Origin: Linyphia triangularis
Lineage: Eukaryota; Arthropoda; Arachnida; Araneae; Linyphiidae
Assembly (NCBI GenBank): GCA_963978545.1
Contig: OZ021724.1
Location: forward strand, 24,293,933 to 24,357,932
DNA: 64,000 nt
Reading direction: 5' to 3'
A program made the position numbers and the translations under genes. The notes beneath the pieces are model-generated. The model saw only the letters and a list, made by a program, of their open reading frames with translations. It had not been told where the DNA came from and searched no databases. Of this stretch, positions 1-9,191 are shown in pieces (positions within the stretch are counted from its first letter, which is position 1; every line of letters starts with the position of its first letter).

Positions 1-1294
1 ACCCATAACGTTCAGCAAAATGTCCATCGTATATCAATGTAAATAATGCAGATAGAAGCTATGATTTTAAAGAAAAATTCTGAGGAAAAGTATTCATTCC
101 ATAGGTGGTTTGGCGGAGTTTGAACGTGTGCAGATTTCGTGTTTGTCAGAAAATTCCATCGATCTCCGGCATGGTTGAAATTTCGGTCAAAAATCTTCGA
201 ATAGAACCATGTTTAAAGTAAGAGAACATTTCTGAGGGAAGGAGAAACTACTTTCCATCCGCGAGATCAATGGGAAAATTGTAAAAAAACGCCGATTTCC
301 TCTGAAATTTATAAAAAAAAAGGAAAATTATAGTTAAAAAAATGGGGGGGGGGGGAATTCGCCAATCCGCGAAGTAATCACATCCTTGGAAACAGTTTCT
401 ATTTCTTTAACTTCCATAAGAAGACTTTTTCCGATACTGAAAAGGAGTGAAAATTTCTGGATTCAACCGGAAATTCCAACATTAATACGAATTTCAAGCA
501 TAATCCACGACTTTCCAGAGGTGCCAAAAATTCAAGTATATTTCCCAACTACTGGACACCATGTAATAATAATTAAATACAGAAAAAGTCCAATTATCTG
601 GCATTCAAGATTCAATCCACAATAATTTTTTAAAAATTAAATTGGTGAGAAAATCGGCGCTTTTTAGCACAAAAAAAAAAAAATTACGATAAATTGCCAA
701 AATTTAAGACATTTTTTAATTTAGTTTGAGAATTTGAATTTGAATAGAATTTTTATTAGAAACATTTTAAGGGAATGAATGACGAAAGTAGACTTTTCAA
801 TACGATTTCTGAAAAAAAATTGAATACATCTATTTTCAAAATTGACACAAGTTTTTCAGTGGATGATGGATAATTTTGATGCAATTCGCGGATTTCCGCT
901 AATTCACGAAAGAATCGCATGCATTGAATTACGTTCCAGTTTTTTTAATGAGCTTGAATTGAAAATGCACTTTTAAACAGTTTTTAAACAGTGCGCAAAA
1001 ACAAACCAGAGATCACTAGATTCGATTGGAGTAAAACAATTTTCAGACATGTTGCTTCATGTTGTTCATTCCCAACATGCGCCTCGCTTCCAAGGGGGAA
1101 AGTAGGAAGAAATGACGCAATTTCATATGTTCTCTTTGTTTTCTGGTCGCTGATTTTTTAAATTACATTGCACATTTTTCTCTTCTTGTGGAACGCATTT
1201 GAAATATCCACTCTGCAGTTTAAAAAGCAGATATACATACTAAGGTACATTGATTTGTTTGTATACTCAGTATCCCATTTTTATGCACATTACC
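1..1294. other. AT-rich intergenic sequence, no gene recognised
   Basis: I see no coding exon, RNA gene or complete transposon here. Short open frames exist but none resembles a protein I know. A run of G lies near 342-354. The sequence reads like old non-coding repeat debris. Confidence 0.5.
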
Positions 1295-1351
1295 TGCTAA
1301 TCAAATCGGGATCTACAGCTTAATGTGGATTCCGAAATTCATGCCTAACCC
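1295..1351 (-). repeat. Fragment of tRNA-derived SINE (family 2), split by the element at 1352
   Basis: The stretch around 1306-1334 matches the tail part of the SINE at 7431-7603 (shared text similar to acagcttaatgtggattc). Joining 1351 directly to 2722 restores SINE-like sequence: the text after 2721 continues with gattcaaa and then a degenerate tRNA-like head, as in the 7431 copy. The SINE was therefore present before the 1352-2712 element landed in it. Confidence 0.55.
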
Positions 1352-2712
1352 AGAGTTCATCCTAGGCATTTTTCGAGGGGCGGCGCGCCCTGCCTGCCCT
1401 TTTTCTATAAAAATAGCGCCCTTCTTGCCCTTTTTCTATAAAAATAGCGCCCTTCCTGCCCTTTTTCAAAAAAAATTTCATCCTGAAAGAATTCGAAAAA
1501 CTTTCGTTTTTTCCCTTCCAACAGTACGCAATATGTGGATCACCCCTACTGAAATCGGCTGTCGCGCATGCACATTCATGTTCAAACGCGCAAAGTATAT
1601 ATCAAAGACTGAAACCATTGAGTAGATGTCTATATAACGTGCTTCATTATTAGGTGGATTCTAGGGCGCCGTTTTATAATTACCCAAGTGCACATTAGTA
1701 GACTCCGATGGCCATTTCGTAAGTGTTTTGATTAAGTGTTTTCGCTGGATTTTTACCATGCCTCCTACAAAATAGTGAAGAAAGGAATTTGAAAGACTTG
1801 AATAATTTAGTTAAAGGTTTATAACTATCAAATGTTTACACTAAGAATTTAAAAAGAATATTTCCGTTTGGACACGAGTAATCGCGATGTCCTCCTGTTA
1901 AATTTAGGGGGTGTTTTTGGTAATTTGCCTGTTACCAATTAATTTCTAAACATCCGTTTCATATTTAAAATTAAACATAACAGGAATGCAACCAAAATCC
2001 CAGATTATTTCCGATTTTTAAAAAAATAAAATTTTATTATAGCTAACATAATAGCGGCATGCACGGCAAAAAAAAATCGCCGTTTTGACGCTAAATTTGA
2101 TCCGATTTTGAAAATAAAAAAATGCAAAAATTTCAGGACATAGTCCAAGTTCTTTAGTCGGAATACTCCTTGTGATGTCCCACAATGAATAATGTTAAAT
2201 TTGGAGAAACTCCATTCTCTATCTGACAATAAGAGATGAAGTTTAAGGTTGATTCATTCAAACTTTAGAAAATTTTGAAAGAGTGAAAAGTTCTTATCTT
2301 GACACCATTTTCATTATACTAAAACATTCTTATTTTAATTTTACTGTATTATAAATTGATAATTTTATAAAAATTACTATTTGATGAAAATTTTACTGTG
2401 TATATTGCACTTTAATTTTAATAATTTTCTCAGTCTCATTCCAGCAGAATTAGGACTGAAGCATTTAATCAGTATTTTGATATCTTTTAAGTTTCTGAGC
2501 GAGTTTTTGATTCACTGATTTTTGCATTATAATTTTTTTTTTCCTTCAGAATATTGAAAATTATTTATCGTGGTAGAAAAGTATAACAATATTGAAATTG
2601 TGGCAGAAAACTCGTATTTCTGCAATTTGCCATAAAAGGGCCCTCGTAAACAGAAAGTGCCCTTTTTTTGGAAAATAGCACCCTACCCTTTTTCATTTCT
2701 AGGATGAACTCT
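1352..2712. mobile_element. 1.36-kb non-autonomous TIR element with 9-bp target duplication
   Basis: The ends are a 14-bp perfect inverted repeat, AGAGTTCATCCTAG at 1352-1365 and its reverse complement at 2699-2712. A perfect 9-bp direct repeat, GCCTAACCC, flanks the element at 1343-1351 and 2713-2721. Inside the left end is a tandem repeat of a ~30-bp unit (about 1392-1470, tgccctttttctataaaaat type); a related unit lies near the right end (2658-2692). No transposase is seen. A second, inverted and diverged partial copy lies at about 27490-28230. A 9-bp duplication is typical of Mutator-like elements, so that superfamily is an inference; hAT would give 8 bp. Confidence 0.75.
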
Positions 2713-2721
2713 GCCTAACCC

Positions 2722-2765
2722 ATGATTCAAATACAACAATTAGGGCATGAGAGTCATGAGCACTA
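2722..2765 (-). repeat. Second half of the interrupted SINE family 2 copy
   Basis: Sequence after the right-hand target duplication (gattcaaa, then a degenerate gggcatg..agcactaa) lines up with the tRNA-derived head of the 7431-7603 SINE. It completes the fragment at 1295-1351. Confidence 0.45.
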
Positions 2766-3560
2766 AAGTGGGTCTGTATGTTAGGAGTCAATCATGTTAA
2801 AAGTAGGATGACTCATAAATTGCACATCTCAATAAAGCAGTACCATTGCATTTCAAATATATAGCAAAAAACATTACACTTAAGTGTACTTCATCAGAAT
2901 TTAAATCATTTTAAATTAAAAAACATGCAAGTTTCAGATAGTTAGAAATGAATGTAGAATACATACTAGCATATTATAGGCGAACAGATAATTAAAAAAA
3001 AAGTAATTTTACCTGGAAAGCATTATGGCTTGGAGAATTGTACGATACATTAATAGGAAGATTTCTTGTCTCATTTTTATTCAAAGCAACTTGATTTGCT
3101 GAATTTGATTTAGATGAACACTGATTCCATGATTCAAATAAGGTTTTTTGTTTCTTGCTCATCACTTTAAATTGTAAAAGTTATATATCTTGATTTAGCC
3201 AGATGATGGAAAAAATCTTCTGCAGAAATCAGAAAAAGAAGTACTATAAAGAGAAGACGATTAATTTTCAATGAAGTAAAAGTCGTTAAAGTTAATTGCT
3301 TAGTATTTTGATTACCTATTATTAGAATAAAATTTTAAAAAAAAAAATGAAATAAACTCACATATGAGTGTATGGAGAATTTCTTAATTTAAAAGAGGCA
3401 AGACTAAAAGAAACTCCACAGCCAATGCTTCAACAAAAACAATGGGCAAGTCCCGTATATTTTGATTAGCATATTACTTTAAACTGCTCTTGGTCTAAAT
3501 CAGTAAAGCTTATACAAAATAATTGCTTTAGGTCACTAATATCGATATAAATTTCAACAT
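2766..3560. other. AT-rich sequence without recognisable features
   Basis: No exon, RNA gene or bounded repeat was recognised. Homopolymer A/T runs are frequent. Confidence 0.45.
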
Positions 3561-3830
3561 TCAAGATATAAAAAAAACAATTGTTTCACTAATCACAGGG
3601 AAGGACTTTTGTTTACAACCGCATGTGTAAGACCTTGAAACGAAAGAGAGTATTTCAAGGAGGTTAGAAGAGAGAGGAGGTCCGAGCAAGCTTGGCGCGA
3701 AGAAGCAGACTTTGGCAACCCCACTCTCACTTGAACTAAGCCTATACAAACCGACTTTTTAGTACGCTCTTCTACGGGAAAAAACGTGGGTAGGGTTTGA
3801 AATTCTGCCAAATTTTTAATATAGTTTCTA
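3561..3830. repeat. Diverged interspersed repeat, shares a ~45-bp core with 8625-8790
   Basis: The core near 3645-3692 (aaggaggttagaagagag, then gagcaagctt) recurs in reverse orientation near 8733-8785. The short open frames on the minus strand are low-complexity translations of this repeat, not genes. Confidence 0.4.
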
Positions 3831-3944
3831 AAAAAGCAATTTATGTGGTTGTAGGCTATAGTTCAAGACCTGAACTATCAAATGGTATGCGTATTACTCT
3901 TCACAGCTAATAATTAAGCAATATTCAGAGGTTTTTAAATCCCT

Positions 3945-4640
3945 CTCACTAACTTCGATTTTGTATGATACGTGCAAATCGATGGAGGGCTAATTACACA
4001 TTTGCCGTCATCCAATCGAGAAAAAACTTATCAGATTGATTCGATGTTGATGACAATGCACTCAGTTAAGTTTTGGGGGCTATTACTATCACTAAAAGAC
4101 TGCTTTTACACACGCTACTATTGGACTAATTAGCCCACTTGCCATCCACCCATCAAGCTGAAACTTGGCAGATGGATTCGATTTAGATGACAATGCATTC
4201 CATCAAATTTTTAGGCGAGTCACTACCACTAAAATGCCACTTTTACGTATGCTTTTTATTGACGCTTTGGTTTACTTATAAACCCTTTTCCTATCATGAG
4301 ATTAAACATTTAAACTTAGCGGACGCACTCGTTGTCTATGAGAATGCTTTCTATTAAGTTTTGGGACTGTCACACAACGGCAGTTTTTACATGCGTTTCT
4401 ATTGCCTTACGTTAGAATTATCAGTAGCCTTTACTCACGTACTATTATCCAGATACAAACCTTAATTCAAACATGTTAAATTTTAGCAATATTTAATGAC
4501 TGAAATCTTCTACTATTAAAGTTACCGAGGAAAAATATTCAAAGGGCTAATTAACCCACTTGCCGTCATCTAATTGAACTGAGACTTGGCAGATGGACTC
4601 GTTGTGGATGAAAATTTAAAAAATGGATTCAATATTTTAA
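3945..4640 (-). repeat. Array of ~145-bp tandem units (copy 1, reverse orientation)
   Basis: About four degenerate units each carry text equivalent to gattggatgacggcaag and cccaaaacttgatagaatg on the minus strand. The same units occur on the plus strand at 6793-7690, 51412-52348 and 54745-55262. A SINE is inserted at its far end (4642-4824). Confidence 0.65.
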
Positions 4641-4641
4641 A

Positions 4642-4824
4642 GCCGACCAAACGGTATAGTGGTTAGCGTGCTAGCTTCTAGACCACGAGGTTGCGGGTTC
4701 GAGTCCCGTGTTGGCATGGGTGTTTGTAAATGTATGTTGGCTTGTCTAATGACGAATGTTTCGGCGCATTTTATAGCCCTCTTGTTGCTGGCGGCGCCAG
4801 ATAATCTGAATACAACCAACCAAC
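4642..4824 (+). repeat. tRNA-derived SINE, family 1, full length
   Basis: The head is tRNA-like: an A-box region (tagtggttagcgtg) and a canonical B box with T-arm (gcgggttcgagtcccgt) with a five-pair stem. The head resembles tRNA-Arg(UCU), which is tentative. A tRNA-unrelated body follows, and the tail is (aacc)n rather than poly-A. Imperfect AT-rich target duplications of about 12 bp flank it (CAATATTTTAAA at 4630-4641, CAATATTTAAAA at 4825-4836). A second near-identical copy is at 62250-62425. Because the body follows directly and the acceptor stem is imperfect, this is a SINE rather than a functional tRNA gene. Confidence 0.85.
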
Positions 4825-4997
4825 CAATATTTAAAAAAAATGGATACCAATATTTTCTTTACCTTTGCACACTATGTAATGCAATCGTTTCGTAATCTAT
4901 TGGAAATATTTTACACTAGCTGCATGGTTCCTCGTTGCGGATATCCATCATTGGTGTATAGGTCTCGTCTCAGCTTTTGGGGCTTTACTCGAAAAAA

Positions 4998-5260
4998 GGT
5001 TCATTGCCACGCAAATCCAAGCTCGCTTCGCCTGCTGGAAGTTTAATTGTAACATAAAAGCAGCTCGCTTCACTGGCTAAAAAGTTTATTGACACATAAG
5101 CACTGGCTCGCTTCACTCGTTCAAAGGTTAGTTGCTACGCAAACACAACTCTCTTCGCTCGCTGAAAAATTCTTTGCTACGCCCTCACAGGCTTATTGCT
5201 TTGCTCGCTGGAAGGTTAATTTTATTGCGCAAGCATATGTTCACTTCGCTCACTGAAACT
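4998..5260 (+). repeat. Minisatellite, about six ~43-bp units
   Basis: Six degenerate units each carry a form of ggttaattgctacgcaaa followed by agctcgcttcgctcgctg. They run head to tail with no spacer. No coding potential is apparent. Confidence 0.7.
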
Positions 5261-5261
5261 C

Positions 5262-5475
5262 GTACCCTACGCTTATTTGAAGTCACTTTATAAAGAAAAA
5301 CTTTAAAAAAATTTAAATAAAAAACATTTAAATGTTAACATTTTGTTTAAGAAAATCAAAATTAGAAGGCAAGATCTACTAATGTCGAAAATTTCAGAGC
5401 TCTACGCTTATTTAAAATCACTTTATAAAAAAAGCTTAAAAAATTAATTAAAAAATATTAATTAAAGTTTTTGGT
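5262..5475 (-). repeat. Two units of the 'ctctgaaattttcaacat' tandem family, reverse orientation
   Basis: The block contains two copies of ctacgcttattt..aatcactttataaa and a copy of gaaaatttcagagctctac. The last is the reverse complement of the core of the tandem array at 17760-18300, so the two arrays belong to one family. Confidence 0.5.
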
Positions 5476-5479
5476 TGTT

Positions 5480-6790
5480 TACTTCGATTGATTATTTCGT
5501 TTTCCGTGCGTCAAATTCCTAATGTCCGCTGAAATCTAAATCGTAGCTTTTACAATGGCTTACTTTTGAAGACTTCTCGGTGCTAATTTGTAAAGGGCAA
5601 TTGAGGGTCCACTGTGGGTGGGCCTGAAACGAGATGCGAGAGCCGGTTCCCCCCCCCCCCCTGGTGGCGGGTGACAACCGCCCCTCTTTGTTAATTTGTA
5701 ACGGACGATGGGTACAAGGGTCCGAAAACAAGTCCATTATCACTCCGTGGCCTGAGGGAAGAATAGGAACTGAGAAAAGCCCCCTGCTATAGTGCTATTG
5801 GGATTTCTAAGCAGAAATTTTACGACTTGTCGATGAACAAGGCGGCTTCTTTTCTTAGTTCTTAAGGTATTTGGATTTCGAACTTTATGTTTGAAAAGAA
5901 AAGGAATAATGGAAAAAACTTGGCTTTCTATTGAAAACTTTGGATGCTCTTTTTCGATTCGAATTTTGTTATAATAGTTTTACAAAACATTATTATTGTA
6001 ATATCATGGGTCATCAGATATCTACGTTGCTTTGGTTTAATTTATATTATTACTTATGAAGCTCTGATGTGTTTTTGGAATATTTTGCGTGATTGAAATA
6101 CTTTTGTGAGAATTTTGTTTGAATTCAGTAATTAATTAAGAATAATTTCAATACTGTAATTCGCCAGAAATCAATATTAAAGTCGTATATTGTAAGAAAA
6201 AATTGATAAAAGAAGAGTAATGAAAAAAAAAATCCTGCCAATTTCTGTCACATTTGTTGCGGCATTGTCGGATGCCACTTTAAACTTTTTCCAATGTTCA
6301 TGTATCTTTTGTTATAAAATTTCTCCTATTCATAAATTAGACTCATAATAAAATTCTCACTTCAGTAATGAATAACTTTTTTCATGCATAACACTATCCT
6401 TTAAAATATAATGCACTGTACTAAATAATAACTAAAAAATATTATAATTTTTATTTATTTACCAATTAGAAGAGAAAATTCTTCAACGCAAATAAAAAAA
6501 AAAAGCTTTTAAAAAGCACTGAAACGGTTAACAATAATTATTATCATCAGTTTATATTGACATTATTATATAAACCTACATAATAAAACTCAGAATTAAA
6601 AATTAACAGATTTATCTAAACTTTTACAAACTACAGAGAAATTACGGCGCCAGATTAGAGGAACCACCTTGAGTTATTTAATAATGTAAACTTATTAAAG
6701 GGTAAATATCTGAAGTACCGAAAGAAAACTGTTCGATGATTTAATTATTTATCTCATTAACATCTTAAATTCAAGAAGTCTTTTTACTAT
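5480..6790. other. Non-coding sequence, no feature recognised
   Basis: The sequence is moderately GC-rich at 5550-5760 with a C run near 5650-5660, then AT-rich. I recognise neither an exon nor a bounded transposon. Confidence 0.4.
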
Positions 6791-6792
6791 TA

Positions 6793-7690
6793 TAACTCAT
6801 AAAAACAAAGTTTCTAATATAAATCCTTTATATATATGTTTTATGTGTTAAGTCACTGAACTCAGATCAAGTTTTGATAATGTTTGATCACTAAGGGGAA
6901 AAAACAACATCTATTCCGAAATATTTACTAGTTTCAAAACTTGCTTGAATACATTTTCATCCACAGCGAGTCTATCTGGCAAGTTTCAGTCCAATTGGAT
7001 GAAGTGTGATGTCATCAGAGGGCGACGATAGTAGCTTGTGTAAAAGCATTCTTTTATAATAGTGTCAGTCCCCAAAACTTGATATAATACATTCTTAGTG
7101 ACAATGAATCTGTCTATCAAATTTCAGCGCGATTGGATGACGGTAAGTGGATTTATTAGCATTCAGAAACGATAATAGAAGCCTGTGTTAAAGCGATCTT
7201 TTTGAGTGTCTGTGGCAGCCCCCAAAACTTGATACAATGTATTGGAATCTATATCAAATCAATCTGCAAAGTTTCATTTCGACTGGATGACAGAACGGTG
7301 TTAAAAAAAAAAATCATTAGAAGTGACAATGTAGTGTCTGCAATAGCGGTCTTTAAGTGACAGCCCCCAAAACTTAATAAAATGCATTGTCATCGATATC
7401 GAATCTATGTGACCAATTTCACCCGATTAGTTGGTTGGTTCGCTCAAAGACCTATTTTTATGAACAATAACGGCTAATCAGGCCAGGATTTACAGCTTAA
7501 CGTGGATTCTGAACCACAACGAACATCCATGGCAAAACCCGGATTCAAACCCGGCCTTTGGCATGCGTGGCCAGAGCGCTAACCACACCGCCATCAGGTT
7601 GGTCAGCCTGATTGGATGACGGTAAGAGGGTTAATTAGCCATTCGCAGATTTGTAGGTCACACACACACAAAATCGAAATTTATATAAAC
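6793..7690 (+). repeat. Array of ~145-bp tandem units (copy 2), with nested SINE
   Basis: It starts with ataactcataaaaacaaag, a leader also found at 51417 and 54757. About four units of 135-152 bp follow, each with a gattggatgacgg-like core and a cccccaaaacttgat-like core. It ends near a cacacacacaaaatcgaa segment that is conserved at the other loci. The SINE at 7431-7603 interrupts the last unit. Confidence 0.65.
7431..7603 (-). repeat. tRNA-derived SINE, family 2, full length, nested
   Basis: Read on the minus strand it has a tRNA-like head (gtgtggttagcgctctgg, then B box ggccgggtttgaatccgg), a unique body (ccatggatgttcgttgtgg, aatccacgttaagctg) and a (caac)n-type tail. It sits in one unit of the 145-bp array: cacccgatta before it and cagcctgatt after it look like a diverged target duplication of the array text. 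Fragments of this family are at 1295-1351/2722-2765 and 48471-48531. Confidence 0.75.
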
Positions 7691-8186
7691 AATTTTTTAA
7701 AAAAGGTTATAATTTGTAAGTAACTGTCAGAACGAATGAAATACAATCATTTGATATAAGTTGAAACATATTGTGACTTACCATAATTTCCAAATTTGCA
7801 CCTGCATATTACATCTTATTATTTGTTTTTCAACCTTCTCGTATATTATACTTGTATGGTCAAATCGCTATTCTCAGAAAAAAAATTTAATGATTTTTAG
7901 AAGAATTTTGTTTATTGATACAAAAGTATCATCCTTTATGGTCCCTTGAGCAGACACCCCCCTTTCCGCACTAGGGTCAAGTCAATAACGCCACTGCTTA
8001 TAAAGCAATGTTAAACAGTAAACAAGTCCATTTTATAATTGTTTTAGTATAATAAAAGCTACAAAAATAATACTAACTCAACACAGATTCTCCCCCCAAA
8101 CAACTTCCCAAACAAATTGGGAGAAGGGGGGGGGGGGGGACAGAAGAAGTTCTCTTTGACAAAGAGAAAAATGATATTGTATAAAA

Positions 8187-8620
8187 CAGCGGTTTCTAAC
8201 CTTTTTAGTTGTTCGGATCAACTATCTATATTATGAAAAATATATAATGCACACGAAAAATTAAATTATATTTTTTTATAAAGTGAGGAACTTAATTGCA
8301 CTTGGCTGTTACAACAATTAGAAAACTAAAAAACAAGTGACCAAAGTTTAAAAAAAAAAATCATCGGAATTTTTGACATTGTTTATCCCCCGTCAATGAG
8401 AGAGTCAATATCTAGATTAAAACTTAGCCATGCTGTTTAATTCACGCATTATTCACTATCGATGTTATTCACTCGTTACAACATCGAAAAATACAATCGA
8501 GTGGCTAGATTGTTTCCATCTTAAACCCTGAAGCTCCGATAATATTTATCTCGGGGATTCTCTACCAGAGTCCACGGCCCAGTACCGCGCTACTCGCGGT
8601 CCGTGGGGTAGGAACCGCTG
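8187..8620. mobile_element. hAT-type MITE (434 bp)
   Basis: The left end is CAGCGGTTTCTAACC and the right end is the reverse complement of CAGCGGTTCCTACCCC. These are Charlie-like hAT termini. The 8-bp flanks GTATAAAA (8179-8186) and GTAGAGAA (8621-8628) match at six of eight positions, as expected of an aged hAT duplication. No transposase frame lies inside. Confidence 0.75.
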
Positions 8621-8624
8621 GTAG

Positions 8625-8790
8625 AGAAAATCAACTAAGCTTGGCGCAGTTGGGAGTTTGGCGTCGAAAAGGGCTTAGTTGCTTGGCGAAAACGGCGATA
8701 AACCTGCTTCATAGGTACAACCGGTTTCGAATGGTTTTCCAGCTTGCTCACACCTCCTTCTCTTCTAACCTCCTTGGAGTATTTTAATAT
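8625..8790. repeat. Diverged interspersed repeat related to 3561-3830
   Basis: The text near 8733-8785 (agcttgctcacacc, cttctcttctaacctccttg) is the reverse complement of the core at 3645-3692. The hAT MITE at 8187-8620 is inserted at or near its edge. Confidence 0.4.
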
Positions 8791-9191
8791 TACGTACTGG
8801 TTTGTAACTTAAAATTTATAAAAACTAAGCAAAAGATTTTAGGCATGGGTTCACAGTTAACTATAACAAACGGTGAAAGCGGGAAAATGAAACACATATT
8901 TTTAATTAGTTTATAAAATAATTTTATTTAAAATTTTCATTGAAAGTATATTTTGATTAGCCTAGAACACTATAAAACAACAACAACAAAAACTTAATTT
9001 TGTGCTGAGAAGCGAATAAACAACTAGCCTCATTAATAATTCACTATCGTGTCGTGCATTCTTTGAAATAAATAAAGTGCGCTAGCGCGAAATATCTTGA
9101 TATCTTTCGTTTAAACAAAAATTACAAATTCTGTTTGTTAATTTGTTAAAAAATTTAATTTCACTATTTAAAACGTTTAGATACAGTAAAA

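Noticed and set aside
2005..2229. 74-residue minus-strand protein inside the 1352-2712 element
   Set aside because: There is no ATG, and the homologous stretch in the second copy contains insertions that break the frame.
4642..4720. Functional tRNA gene
   Set aside because: A and B boxes are good, but the acceptor stem pairs imperfectly, a conserved non-tRNA body follows, and an almost identical copy with target duplications exists at 62250. It is a SINE.
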